From Litorivita sp050633545 (GTDB lineage Bacteria; Pseudomonadota; Alphaproteobacteria; Rhodobacterales; Rhodobacteraceae), in assembly GCA_050633545.1 (NCBI GenBank), contig JBOEGS010000008.1, positions 62,001 to 126,000 of the forward strand: a stretch of DNA of 64,000 nucleotides, written 5' to 3'. The position numbers and the translations under genes are program-made. Shown in pieces: positions 16,986 through 25,707 of the stretch. Position 1 is the stretch's first letter. Each line of letters begins with the position of its first letter. Under the pieces are notes generated by a model. The model saw nothing but the letters and a program-made list of their open reading frames with translations. It did no database searches and was not told the origin of the DNA.

Positions 16986-17813
16986 TCACAGATCCTCGTT
17001 GAACAAAGAACCGGGTGCATTGGATTGCATCCCGCCCGACAAAGGCAGGATCGCCCCCGACAGATAGGCGCCGCCGCGACCGCACAGATATTGCAGCGCG
17101 CCCGCGATGTCCTCGGGGCTGCCGACGCGGCCCAAAGGCACGCCCTTGGCCGATTTCTTCTGGCCTTCTTCGGTGGCGATGGCGAAAGCGGTCATTTTCG
17201 ACACAAACGGGCCGGGTGCGATGGCATTCACGGTGATGCCTTCGGGGGCCAGATCATTGCTCAGAACGCGGGTCATATGGTGCACCGCGCCTTTGGACAC
17301 GGCATAGGAATAGGTCATCGTGCCCTTGGGGATATCGCCCATGACCGATCCGACATTGACCACGCGGGCGGGGTCTTCGGCGGTGCTGGCAGCTTTCAAA
17401 AGCGGCAACAATTGCTGCGTCAGGTGGAACATGCCTTGGACATTGAGCGACAACAGCTTGTCCCACGCCTCATAGGGATGCTCGCCGATGGGCGCGCCCC
17501 ATGTGCGGCCCGCGTTGTTCATCAAGATGTTGAGCTTGCCCGTGCGGCTCTCGACTTCGGCGACCAAGGCATCAATGCCCGCCTCGGTGGCGACATCGCC
17601 GCCAAAACCCTCAACGCTGCCCGCCACGCCCGAGGCGTTGATCTCGGCGGCGACCGCTTCGCAGGCATCGGCCTTGCGGCTGGCGATCAGGACGCGCGCG
17701 CCCGCTGCGGCCAGACCCTCGGCGGCCATGCGGCCAATCCCCGTTGCGCCGCCCGTGACAAGCGCCACTTTACCCGTCAAATCGAACAGGGCGTTCGGTG
17801 TCATCGTGCTCAT
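16986..17813 (-). CDS. SDR family oxidoreductase
   Basis: Classical short-chain dehydrogenase of 275 residues with VTGGATGIGRMAAEGLA, NNAGRTWGAP, the catalytic Tyr/Lys in YSYAVSKGAVH and the C-terminal AGALQYLCGRGGAYLSGAILPLSGG. The overall pattern resembles the RhlG/3-oxoacyl reductase group. It lies three bases after the short acyl-CoA dehydrogenase and two before maoC. The alcohol it oxidises, or ketone it reduces, is unknown; the operon suggests a hydroxyacyl-CoA. Confidence 0.88.
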   Translation of the reverse strand: MSTMTPNALFDLTGKVALVTGGATGIGRMAAEGLAAAGARVLIASRKADACEAVAAEINASGVAGSVEGFGGDVATEAGIDALVAEVESRTGKLNILMNNAGRTWGAPIGEHPYEAWDKLLSLNVQGMFHLTQQLLPLLKAASTAEDPARVVNVGSVMGDIPKGTMTYSYAVSKGAVHHMTRVLSNDLAPEGITVNAIAPGPFVSKMTAFAIATEEGQKKSAKGVPLGRVGSPEDIAGALQYLCGRGGAYLSGAILPLSGGMQSNAPGSLFNEDL

Positions 17814-17816
17814 ATC

Positions 17817-18950
17817 TTAAAATCCTCTCGCGGCCGCGACGCGTGCGGCGTGATAGCCGTAATCGCCGAGCCATTCCGTGCCCACACGGGCGCGTTTCAT
17901 GAAAAAGCCCATGTCGAATTCATCGGTCATGCCGATGCCGCCGTGCATTTGCACGCCTTCGATCACGCAAAGCTTTGCGGTTTCTGTTGCACGCGCCTTG
18001 GCCAAGGACACGGCCAGTTCGGCCTCGTCGAAATTGGCGTCCAGAACGCGGCCCGCATTGGCGATGGCCGATGCGGTAACCTCGATTTCCGACCACATAT
18101 GCGCGGCGCGGTGTTGCAGCGCCTGAAAGGTGCCGATCAATTTGTCGAACTGCTTGCGCTCTTTGAGGTAGGTCGCGGTCATCGCAAAAGAGCCGGACGA
18201 CAGGCCGGTCAACTCGGCAGCCAAAGCCGCCTGTCCGGCGCGCAGCGCCCCGTTCAGCGCCGCCAGACCGCCGCCAACTTCGCCGACCACATCGTCGCCC
18301 GTGGCATCGACACCGTCAAAGCTCAGAGCGGCGAAATCGCGCCCGTCCACGGTGTTGATCGCCTCACGCGACAGGCCTGCGCGGCCCGCGTCGATGTCGA
18401 ACAGCGTGAGGCCCCCGGCCTCGCCCGCCGCGCCGCCGCTGCGCGCCAGAACCAGCACGCGGTCGGCATTGCGCCCTTCGGCGACAAATCCCTTCTTGCC
18501 CGACAGCTTGAAGGCATTGCCGTTTTGCGACGCTTCCATCGCGGTGCGTTCGGGGGCGAATTTGGCGCCCTCATCGATGGCCAGCGCATAGATCAAATTG
18601 CCCTCGGCAATCGCCGACAGGCTCTCGCCCGCCCGCGCATTGGCCGCATTGCGCAGCGCCGTCGCGGCGATCACAGCGGTCGAGATAAACGGCGAGGCGA
18701 CCAGCGTCTGGCCCATTTCCTCGGCGATGATCCCCGCCGCGCGGTGGCCCATATCGACGCCGCCGTGGTCCTCACCGACCAGCACACCGGCCCATCCCAT
18801 TTGCGCCATCTCGCGCCACAGGCCCTTGTCGAACCCCGTGCCCTCGTCGCGCACCTTGCGGAACGCTTTGACCGGCGCATTGGCGTCGAGGAAACCGCGC
18901 GTGCTATCGCGCAGCATTGTTTCGTCTTCATTGAGAAGAAGGCTTTCCAT
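17817..18950 (-). CDS. Acyl-CoA dehydrogenase, short partner of the second pair
   Basis: A 377-residue acyl-CoA dehydrogenase-fold protein. It has the TYLKERKQFDKLIGTFQALQHRAA helix and EGVQMHGGIGMTDEFD, but lacks both the THER glutamate and the SNEIQ-type tail. Like the pair in the fadJ-like operon, it sits immediately after a longer dehydrogenase. I infer that it forms a heteromeric enzyme with that protein. Start ATG 18950; N-terminus MESLLLNEDETMLRDS. Confidence 0.9.
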   Translation of the reverse strand: MESLLLNEDETMLRDSTRGFLDANAPVKAFRKVRDEGTGFDKGLWREMAQMGWAGVLVGEDHGGVDMGHRAAGIIAEEMGQTLVASPFISTAVIAATALRNAANARAGESLSAIAEGNLIYALAIDEGAKFAPERTAMEASQNGNAFKLSGKKGFVAEGRNADRVLVLARSGGAAGEAGGLTLFDIDAGRAGLSREAINTVDGRDFAALSFDGVDATGDDVVGEVGGGLAALNGALRAGQAALAAELTGLSSGSFAMTATYLKERKQFDKLIGTFQALQHRAAHMWSEIEVTASAIANAGRVLDANFDEAELAVSLAKARATETAKLCVIEGVQMHGGIGMTDEFDMGFFMKRARVGTEWLGDYGYHAARVAAARGF

Positions 18951-18969
18951 GCTCAGATTTCCTTATGTC

Positions 18970-20184
18970 TTATTTGTAGGGCAGTTCGAGAACGCGCTTG
19001 GCGATGATGTCGAGCATCACCTCCGTCGTGCCACCCTCGATCGAATTCGCCTTGGTGCGCAGCCATTCGGAGGCAAGCTCGCCATGCGGGCTGTCCCATG
19101 CGACGCCGTCCGATCCGGTCAGCGACATCAAAAGCTCGTAGCCGCGTTTGTTGAGCTCGGTGCCCTCGTATTTCAACATGGCAGAGGCATGGCCGACGCC
19201 GCCTTTTTTCGCCATGTCCTTATAGCGGTCGAGCGTCAGGCCCATGGCCATCGAATCGACCTCGTATTTCATCGCCTCATAGCGCAGCGGCGCATTGTCC
19301 TGCAGGCCGTTTTCGTCATTCATGATCGCCCCGACAGAGCGCCCGCCAAGCGGTCCGGCGCTGCCCGAGCTGCCGATCATTTCGCGTTCGTGCGTCAGCA
19401 GGTGTTTGGCCACGTCCCACCCGCGGTTCAATTCGCCGACGATGCGGCTCATGCCATTGGGGTCCTGTTTTGGGACTTTGACGTTCTCGAAGAAGGTTTC
19501 GCAGAAGGGCGATTTGCCCGAGATCAGGCGAATCGGCCGTGTGGTCAGCCCCTCGCTTTCCATGTCGATCAACATGAAGGAGATGCCCTTGTGCTTGGGC
19601 GCGTCGCGGTCGGTGCGGATCAGGGCGAAAATCCAGTCGGCCTTATCGGCGTAGGAGGTCCAGATTTTCTGCCCGTTGATGATCCAGTGATCGCCCTTGT
19701 CTTCGGCCCATGTCTGCACATTGGCCAGATCCGACCCCGCACCTGGCTCGGAATAGCCTTGGCACCAGCGAATCTCGCCGCGGGTGATCTGTGGCAGGTA
19801 GTGTTTTTTCTGCTCTTCGGTGCCAAAGGCCAAGAGGGCCGGCCCAAGCATCCAGATGCCAAAGCTTTGCAAAGGCACCGGCGCACCGGCGGCGCGCAGC
19901 TCTTCGTGATAAATTTTGACTTGCGCACGCGACAGCTCGGCGCCGCCATAGGCCTTGGGCCAGCTTGGGGCGGTCATGCCGACCGCTGCGGCAGCTTCCA
20001 TCCAGTTACGTTGCGTCGCGGAGGCGAAATTGAAGTTACGACCCCCCCAGCAGATGGCATTATCGGCCCCAGGAGCGATAGCAGTCGCGTCCTGCGAACG
20101 GCCCCGAAGGTCGCTCCCGCAGTGGGCATTAATCCATTCACGAATCTGTGTCCGAAACGCCTCTAAATCCTCAGAAAACTCCAT
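18970..20184 (-). CDS. Acyl-CoA dehydrogenase, long (putatively catalytic) partner
   Basis: FAD acyl-CoA dehydrogenase of 404 residues and first gene of the minus-strand acyl-CoA operon. It carries WCQGYSEPGAGSDLANV, WIINGQKIWTSYADKAD and the candidate catalytic Glu in KHLLTHEREMIG. The C-terminal motif is SIEGGTTEVMLDIIAKR. The GGGAGGAGCCGAAGG before the ATG is a strong ribosome site. The promoter overlaps that of the divergent Liv-type importer. Substrate unknown; organisation is like PimC/PimD or FadE pairs. Confidence 0.92.
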   Translation of the reverse strand: MEFSEDLEAFRTQIREWINAHCGSDLRGRSQDATAIAPGADNAICWGGRNFNFASATQRNWMEAAAAVGMTAPSWPKAYGGAELSRAQVKIYHEELRAAGAPVPLQSFGIWMLGPALLAFGTEEQKKHYLPQITRGEIRWCQGYSEPGAGSDLANVQTWAEDKGDHWIINGQKIWTSYADKADWIFALIRTDRDAPKHKGISFMLIDMESEGLTTRPIRLISGKSPFCETFFENVKVPKQDPNGMSRIVGELNRGWDVAKHLLTHEREMIGSSGSAGPLGGRSVGAIMNDENGLQDNAPLRYEAMKYEVDSMAMGLTLDRYKDMAKKGGVGHASAMLKYEGTELNKRGYELLMSLTGSDGVAWDSPHGELASEWLRTKANSIEGGTTEVMLDIIAKRVLELPYK

Positions 20185-20220
20185 CCTTCGGCTCCTCCCT
20201 GCTCGTGATGTTTCGCAGTG

Positions 20221-20250
20221 CAGAATAGAATTTCACTGATCTATTGACAA
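20221..20250 (-). promoter_or_regulatory. Predicted promoter of the minus-strand acyl-CoA operon
   Basis: On the minus strand TTGTCA (20250-20245) and TATTCT (20227-20222) are 17 bases apart, upstream of the first acyl-CoA dehydrogenase gene. The -35 uses the same bases as the -35 of the divergent livK promoter. Confidence 0.5.
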
Positions 20251-20272
20251 GCGGGCTTGTTCGACATTTGAT
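20244..20272 (+). promoter_or_regulatory. Predicted promoter of the Liv-type importer operon
   Basis: A consensus -35 TTGACA (20244-20249) is followed after 17 bases by TTTGAT (20267-20272), 55 bases before the substrate-binding-protein gene. Confidence 0.6.
20247..20260. promoter_or_regulatory. Palindrome overlapping both divergent promoters
   Basis: ACAAGC-GG-GCTTGT has perfect 6-bp arms. It overlaps the shared -35 and sits inside the spacer of the livK promoter. A regulator bound here could act on both operons. Confidence 0.45.
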
Positions 20273-20326
20273 CAGGGACGGAAGCGCCCGAACGGTTGGG
20301 CGTCTACGAAATGGGAGGACTACCAA

Positions 20327-21562
20327 ATGAAATTGATGAAATCCGCGGCCCTCGCCGCAGCGATGGCATTCGCAGCAGCCGGCGCATCGGCTGATACACT
20401 GAAAATCGCCTTTATTGACCCGCTTTCCGGCCCGTTCGGCCCCTCGGGCGACGCCGGCTTGAAAGAGTGGGTTTACGCCGCAGACGTCGTGAACGCCGCT
20501 GGCGGCATCGGCGGTCAGCAGGTCGAAATCGTTGGCTATGACAACAAAATTAACCCCAAAGAATCGCTCGTCCAGCTGCAAAAAGCGCTCGACAACGGCA
20601 TCCGCTACGTTGCGCAAGGCAACGGCTCGGCTGTTGCATCGGCTCTGATCGACGCAATCGACAAGCACAACAAGCGTAACCCGGGCGACGAGGTTCTGTT
20701 CCTCAACTACGCCGCGGTTGACCCGTCGTTCACCAACGACCGTTGCATGTTCTACCACTTCCGCTTCGACGCGGATGCGGACATGAAAATGGCGGCTGTG
20801 ACCGACTGGATCAAAGGCCAAGAAGACATCAAATCGGTCTACATCATCGGTCAGGACTATTCCTTCGGTAAGGCTGTTGCCGCCGCTGCTGTGTCGAACC
20901 TCGAAGCAAAACGCCCCGACCTCGAAATCGTCGGCAACGAGCTGCACCCACTGGGCAAAGTCAAAGACTTCACTCCCTACGTGCAGAAAATCATCTCGTC
21001 GGGCGCAGATGCGATCATCACCGGCAACTGGGGTGCGGACATGGTTTTGCTCGTCAAAGCCGCGATCACATCCGGCTTTGACGGCCCGATCCTGACCTAC
21101 TACGGCGGCTCGCTTGGTGCGGCTGTTGCAATGGGTGAAGGCGCGGTTGGCCAAGTGAAGGCCATCGTTGAGGTCAACACCAACCTCGAAACCACGCCTG
21201 AGCAAGATGCTTACATCGACGCTTACGAGAAAGCCTATCCGGACAACAACTACTACTACCACCGGATCCACAACGCGATGAACATGTTCAAAATGGCGGC
21301 TGACAAAGCCGGCAGCACGGCGCCCAAAGATATCGCCTTTGCTCTTGAAGGCATGGAGTATGAAAGCCCCTATGGTAAAATCACCATGCGCGCTGACAAC
21401 CACCAGGTCCTTCAGCCGATGTTCATGTCGACCTTCTCGGACAACGTGAAGCGCGGTGTTGAAAAGCTGCCTTTGGGTTGGGCTTCGGGTGACGGCGACC
21501 GCATCGAAGCGGAAGCAACTGCTCTGGAAACCACTTGCAACATGGAACGTCCGGCCAAGTAA
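20327..21562 (+). CDS. Liv-type ABC importer, periplasmic substrate-binding protein
   Basis: Periplasmic binding protein of the HAAT/Leu-Ile-Val type (type I fold), 411 residues. The signal peptide ends near AGASA|DTLKIAFIDPLSGPFG. It is the first gene of a complete binding protein, two-permease and two-ATPase operon. Despite the family name, members carry many organic acids and amides. The divergent acyl-CoA operon with an interlocked promoter argues for an organic acid here. The ligand cannot be read from sequence. Confidence 0.92.
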   Translation: MKLMKSAALAAAMAFAAAGASADTLKIAFIDPLSGPFGPSGDAGLKEWVYAADVVNAAGGIGGQQVEIVGYDNKINPKESLVQLQKALDNGIRYVAQGNGSAVASALIDAIDKHNKRNPGDEVLFLNYAAVDPSFTNDRCMFYHFRFDADADMKMAAVTDWIKGQEDIKSVYIIGQDYSFGKAVAAAAVSNLEAKRPDLEIVGNELHPLGKVKDFTPYVQKIISSGADAIITGNWGADMVLLVKAAITSGFDGPILTYYGGSLGAAVAMGEGAVGQVKAIVEVNTNLETTPEQDAYIDAYEKAYPDNNYYYHRIHNAMNMFKMAADKAGSTAPKDIAFALEGMEYESPYGKITMRADNHQVLQPMFMSTFSDNVKRGVEKLPLGWASGDGDRIEAEATALETTCNMERPAK

Positions 21563-21586
21563 GCCTTCGTTTCTACTGTAAATCAG

Positions 21587-21613
21587 GGTGTCGTGCGCCA
21601 GCCGTGCGACACC
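21587..21613 (+). terminator. Hairpin between the binding-protein and permease genes
   Basis: GGTGTCG (21587-21593) pairs with CGACACC (21607-21613), followed by TTCTTTTCT. Such hairpins often let the binding protein be made in excess over the membrane parts, by partial termination or mRNA protection. Confidence 0.5.
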
Positions 21614-21634
21614 TTCTTTTCTAAAGAGGTTTCT

Positions 21635-22567
21635 ATGGAAACGTTCGTACCCTCGCTCCTGAACGGGGTGATCTACGGCCTCCTGTTGTTTATGCTGTCC
21701 AGCGGTCTGACGCTGATTTTCAGTATGATGGGAGTGCTGAACTTTGCCCACGCCAGCTTCTATATGCTTGGCGCTTATTTTGCCTTTACGATTACGCAAA
21801 GTACCAACTTCTGGTTCGCCCTGATCCTTGCGCCCATCCTTGTCGGATTGGTCGGTGCCGGTGTCGAAAAATGGGGGCTGCGAAAGGTCCATGCCAACGG
21901 GCATGTGGCCGAATTGCTGTTTACCTTCGGTCTGGCCTATTTGATCGACGAAGTCGTGAAAATCTTCTGGGGCCGCAACGCGGTGGATTACCGTGTGCCC
22001 GAGGTCCTCGATTTCACCATCTTCGAACTTTACGGCTCGGACTATCCCGCCTACCGGATTTTCATGCTCTTCGTGGCGATCTCGATGTTGGTGGCGCTTT
22101 GGTTCTTGCTCAAAAAGACCCGCGCAGGCCTGATCATTCAAGCCGCTTTGACCCACCCGCATATGGTCGGTCACCTCGGGCATAACGTTCCGCGCATCTT
22201 TATGACGGTCTTTGGCGCTGGCTGTGCTCTGGCCGGTCTGGCCGGTGTGATTGGCGGCAACTACCTCGTCACCGACCCCGCGATGGCGGCCTTTATGGGC
22301 CCGATTGTCTTCGTTGTGGTCGTGGTCGGCGGTATGGGCAGCCTCGAAGGGGCGTTTGTCGCGTCGCTTCTGCTTGGCCTTTTGCAGACCTTCGCCATCT
22401 CCGTAGATGCAACCTTCGCCGATATCTTCGGGTTCCTCGGCCTTGCGGCCACCAGCGAAGTGGGAAGTATCTCTATCTCCTCGCTCGCCCCGATGATTCC
22501 CTTCCTGATGCTCGTTCTGATCTTGATGGTCCGTCCGCGCGGCTTGATGGGAGACCGTGAGTTTTGA
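21635..22567 (+). CDS. Liv-type ABC importer permease LivH-like
   Basis: Inner-membrane permease of 310 residues with about eight hydrophobic segments. The LivH-type start FVPSLLNGVIYGLLLFMLSSG leads to SMMGVLNFAHASFYMLGAY, a family hallmark. A central GGMGSLEGAFVASLLLG and C-terminal VLILMVRPRGLMGDREF complete the pattern. The ATG at 21635 is preferred over an upstream in-frame codon because AAAGAGGT lies just before it. It overlaps the start of the next permease gene. Confidence 0.92.
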   Translation: METFVPSLLNGVIYGLLLFMLSSGLTLIFSMMGVLNFAHASFYMLGAYFAFTITQSTNFWFALILAPILVGLVGAGVEKWGLRKVHANGHVAELLFTFGLAYLIDEVVKIFWGRNAVDYRVPEVLDFTIFELYGSDYPAYRIFMLFVAISMLVALWFLLKKTRAGLIIQAALTHPHMVGHLGHNVPRIFMTVFGAGCALAGLAGVIGGNYLVTDPAMAAFMGPIVFVVVVVGGMGSLEGAFVASLLLGLLQTFAISVDATFADIFGFLGLAATSEVGSISISSLAPMIPFLMLVLILMVRPRGLMGDREF

Positions 22568-23835
22568 CCGATATGACACAAAAATACGCAGCTCTGGCGC
22601 CCAGCTCGGCCCAGAAATTCCGTCAACGCATCGTGCCTTTGATCGTCTTGGCCATCGTGTTGGCGATCATCCCGATGTTTGGACCGTCGCGCACGGTCTA
22701 TTCCTTGCTCAACGCGATGGGCATCAACATCGTCTTTGCCCTCAGCTATAACATGCTGCTCGGGCGCGGCGGCCTTCTGTCCTTTGGCCATGCGGTCTAT
22801 TTCGGGCTTGGCGGTTTTGCCGCTGTGCATGCGATGGGCGCAATCGGCAGTGCCGAGAGCGGCTTTTGGGCGAACTATCCGGTGTTCTTCTTGCCGATCA
22901 TCGGCTTTGCCGGCGGCGCTTTGGCCGGTTTCATCATCGGTTGGCCGTCGTGCAAACGTGCGGGCACACCCTTTGCCATGATCTCCCTCGGCATTGCCGA
23001 ATTGATCGCGGCGGCGGGCTTTATGTTCGGCTCGATCTTTGGCGGCGAAGAAGGCGTTTCGGCGGACCGTATGGTCGGCACGGAATTTGCCGGATTGTCC
23101 CTTGGCCCGATCAGTGACGTCTACTGGTTCATCGCCTTTTGGACCGTTGTCGGCGTGATGGGCATGTTCGCCTTTACCCGCACACCTTTGGGCAAACTGT
23201 CCGAAGCCACACGCGACAACCCCGAGCGGGTCGAGTTTATCGGCTATAACCCGACGCGCGTGCGCTATCTGGTGTTCATCTTCGCGGGGGCCTTTGCCGG
23301 TCTGTCCGGCGGGATGGCGGCCGTGAACTACGAGATCTTCACACCCGAAGCTCTGTCGCTCGCGCCTTCCGGTCTGGTCCTCTTGATGGCCTATATCGGC
23401 GGTATCCGCTACTTCACCGGTCCGATCCTCGGTGCGATCTTGCTGACCTATATGCAATCCATGCTGTCGGATTATACCGAAGCTTGGCTGCTCTATCTCG
23501 GTCTGCTCTTCGTGTGCATCGTGATGTTCGCGCCCGGTGGTTTGGGCGGTGTGCTCTACGGGTTCACCGATGCGCTGCGCAGCGGCAAATTGGGCGAGAT
23601 GATGGGCAAATGGGCCGGTCAGGTTCTCGGCGCCGCTTTGGCCTTGTTCGGCATGATCATTCTGGTCGAAGTCGCCGTCTACTGGTCCAACGGCTTTGGC
23701 GAGACATTCGAGCCTTACGGCCTGCATCTGACCTTTAGCAATCCGCTGACTTGGATCTTGATCGTTGTGCCGCTCGCTGCAGGGATCTACATCCTGCGCC
23801 GTCTGGCCAACAAAGAAGAAGGGGTGATCGCATGA
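22564..23835 (+). CDS. Liv-type ABC importer permease LivM-like
   Basis: Second inner-membrane permease, 423 residues if TTG 22564 is used (GGGAG ten bases upstream) or 420 from ATG 22573. It has the LivM signature NMLLGRGGLLSFGHAVYFGLGGFAA and the cytoplasmic-loop region GYNPTRVRYLVFI-AGAFAGLSGG. It is somewhat longer at the C-terminus than usual, with an extra pair of hydrophobic segments after VLYGFTDAL. It overlaps both neighbours by about four bases. Confidence 0.92.
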   Translation: MTDMTQKYAALAPSSAQKFRQRIVPLIVLAIVLAIIPMFGPSRTVYSLLNAMGINIVFALSYNMLLGRGGLLSFGHAVYFGLGGFAAVHAMGAIGSAESGFWANYPVFFLPIIGFAGGALAGFIIGWPSCKRAGTPFAMISLGIAELIAAAGFMFGSIFGGEEGVSADRMVGTEFAGLSLGPISDVYWFIAFWTVVGVMGMFAFTRTPLGKLSEATRDNPERVEFIGYNPTRVRYLVFIFAGAFAGLSGGMAAVNYEIFTPEALSLAPSGLVLLMAYIGGIRYFTGPILGAILLTYMQSMLSDYTEAWLLYLGLLFVCIVMFAPGGLGGVLYGFTDALRSGKLGEMMGKWAGQVLGAALALFGMIILVEVAVYWSNGFGETFEPYGLHLTFSNPLTWILIVVPLAAGIYILRRLANKEEGVIA

Positions 23836-24605
23836 GCGAGAACGCACTTTCCCTCAAAGGGCTGACCAAAAGCTTTGGTCCGGCCAAGATCATCCAAGGC
23901 GTTGATCTGGACATCAAAGCCGGTGAACGCCATGCGATCATCGGGCCGAACGGGGCGGGTAAATCCACCCTCTTCAACCTGATCTCGGGTCTTTACACCC
24001 CCACCTCGGGCAGCGTGAAGCTGCGCGGGGAGGAGATCGGCGGCGTGCCGCCCTTCAAGATCAACCGCATGGGCCTGTCGCGCAGCTTTCAGGTCTCGAA
24101 CATCTTCGCAAACATGACCGTGCGCGAAAATGTCCGTTGCGGCGTGCTCTACTCCATGGGCTATGGCTACAGCTTCCTGCGCAATATAGGTAATCTCAAG
24201 GAAGTGTCTGAAAAGACCGCTGAAATCCTTGAGAGCGTCGGGTTGATCGACAAGGCAAACCTGCCTGCCGTCCTTCTGCCCTATGCCGATCAGCGGACGC
24301 TGGAGATCGCGATCACCATCGCGGGCGGGGCGGATGTTATCCTCCTCGACGAGCCGACGGCGGGCATGTCCCACTCGGAAACCGACCGTGCGGTCGAATT
24401 GATCACCAAGGCGACCGAAGGCAAAACGCTCATCATCGTGGAACATGATATGGGCGTGGTCTTCAACTTGGCCGACCGCATCTCGGTGCTTGTTTACGGC
24501 GAGATCATCGCCACCGGCAAACCCGAAGAGGTGCGCGGTGATCCCAAGGTGCGCGAAGCCTACCTTGGCGACGAAGCTGACGACATCGAAGGAGATGCAG
24601 CATGA
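23832..24605 (+). CDS. Liv-type ABC importer ATPase LivG-like
   Basis: Cytoplasmic ATPase of 257 residues. Walker A is GPNGAGKST and Walker B is VILLDEPTAGMS; the family insert and SFQVSNIFANMTVREN Q-loop region are present. The signature region reads LLPYADQRTLEIA, lacking a clear LSGGQ, as in many LivG proteins. ATGA overlaps link it to the permease before and the second ATPase after it. Confidence 0.93.
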   Translation: MSENALSLKGLTKSFGPAKIIQGVDLDIKAGERHAIIGPNGAGKSTLFNLISGLYTPTSGSVKLRGEEIGGVPPFKINRMGLSRSFQVSNIFANMTVRENVRCGVLYSMGYGYSFLRNIGNLKEVSEKTAEILESVGLIDKANLPAVLLPYADQRTLEIAITIAGGADVILLDEPTAGMSHSETDRAVELITKATEGKTLIIVEHDMGVVFNLADRISVLVYGEIIATGKPEEVRGDPKVREAYLGDEADDIEGDAA

Positions 24606-25324
24606 GCACAGCAGCAGCCACAGAGCCGATGCTGAAGGTCAGCGACCTGAATGCGTTCTACGGCAAAAGCCACGTTCTGCGCGGTGTCAATATGGAGATC
24701 ATGCCTGGCGAGGTGATCGCGCTTTTGGGCCGCAATGGCGTGGGTCGTTCGACCACCGCCAAAGCGATCATGGGCGAGGTCGCACCGCGCGGCGAGATCA
24801 CCTTCAAAGGGCAGGTGATTTCGGGGTTTGAAAGCCACAAAATCGCCGGGCTCGGCCTCGGCTATGTGCCCGAAAGCCGTGACATCTTCCCGACGATGTC
24901 GGTGCGTCAGAACCTGATCCTTGGCATCAAGAACATGAAGGTGCCGGGGAAATATTCGGTCGATGACATGCTCGATATGTTCCCCAACCTGCGCGCGCGG
25001 GCGGATAATGCCGCCGGTGTTCTGTCGGGCGGGGAAAAGCAGATGTTGACCATGTGCCGGACCCTGATGGGCGATCCGGAGCTTATCATCATCGACGAGC
25101 CGACCGAAGGCCTTGCGCCCAAGATCGTGCAGCAGATCGGCGATATGATCGCCGAGATTGCGAAAACCGGCGTGTCTATCTTGCTGGTCGAGCAAAAGCT
25201 GTCGATTGCCCTGCGCATCGCGGATCGGGTCTATGTCATGGGCCACGGCGAGATCGTCTATGGCGGCACGCCCGAAGAGTTCAAAACCCGTGACGACATC
25301 AAAAAGGAATGGCTCGAGGTCTGA
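24602..25324 (+). CDS. Liv-type ABC importer ATPase LivF-like, with Arg in Walker A
   Basis: Second ATPase, 240 residues. Walker A reads GRNGVGRSTT: the normally invariant lysine is Arg49 (codon CGT). The signature VLSGGEKQML, Walker B LIIIDEPTEGLAP and switch His region appear intact. The partner ATPase has a normal lysine, so the importer may have one degenerate and one consensus site. I recall GRNGVGRST in other LivF-like proteins, so this may be a subfamily trait rather than a mutation. A strong terminator follows. Confidence 0.92.
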   Translation: MSTAAATEPMLKVSDLNAFYGKSHVLRGVNMEIMPGEVIALLGRNGVGRSTTAKAIMGEVAPRGEITFKGQVISGFESHKIAGLGLGYVPESRDIFPTMSVRQNLILGIKNMKVPGKYSVDDMLDMFPNLRARADNAAGVLSGGEKQMLTMCRTLMGDPELIIIDEPTEGLAPKIVQQIGDMIAEIAKTGVSILLVEQKLSIALRIADRVYVMGHGEIVYGGTPEEFKTRDDIKKEWLEV

Positions 25325-25346
25325 TCCTCGCGCCCGACCAAACCGA

Positions 25347-25376
25347 AAACCCCGCTGGAAACAGCGGGGTTTTTTC
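25347..25376 (+). terminator. Rho-independent terminator of the Liv-type operon
   Basis: CCCCGCTG, loop GAAA, CAGCGGGG (25350-25369) flanked by AAA and followed by TTTTTT. The A-rich 5' side could also serve the convergent chorismate mutase gene. Confidence 0.92.
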
Positions 25377-25386
25377 GTTTGAAAGC

Positions 25387-25707
25387 CTAGTCTTCGCCGC
25401 CCAGATGCACCGCCTCGCGCGCAATGGCCCATTCGATCAGATCGCGCCACAGCACTTCGGCCAATTGCGGATCCAATCCTTGCGCCTGCGCCAATGCGCG
25501 CACGTTTTGCACCACCTCTTCGACACGGTTTGTCGTGCGCGCTGGCAGGTTTTCGATCTTCTTGAGGTCCACCGCGCGGTCGATATAGCCGCTGCGCTCT
25601 GCCAAAAGCGCGATCAGATCGGCGTCGATCCGGTCGATTTGCAAACGCAGTTCGGCCATGCTCTGGCACTGTTTCGGGGGCGTCCGGCGCATGGTGGTTG
25701 CTCGCAT
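25387..25707 (-). CDS. AroQ-type chorismate mutase
   Basis: All-helical AroQ-class chorismate mutase, 106 residues, which converts chorismate to prephenate. The pattern LRLQIDRIDADLIALLAERSGYIDRAVDLKK carries the first arginine and lysine, and LAEVLWRDLIEWAIAREAVHL the C-terminal helix. It resembles the small free-standing (PchB-like) form rather than a fusion with prephenate dehydratase. It follows a thioesterase gene by 94 bases. The aromatic amino acid role is the default; another role cannot be excluded. Confidence 0.88.
   Translation of the reverse strand: MRATTMRRTPPKQCQSMAELRLQIDRIDADLIALLAERSGYIDRAVDLKKIENLPARTTNRVEEVVQNVRALAQAQGLDPQLAEVLWRDLIEWAIAREAVHLGGED

Noticed and set aside
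20171..22579. An 802-codon open frame antisense to the Liv-type binding protein and permease
   Set aside because: The sense strand encodes clear transporter subunits with signal peptide and family motifs; the antisense product is charged, repetitive and has no recognisable domain.
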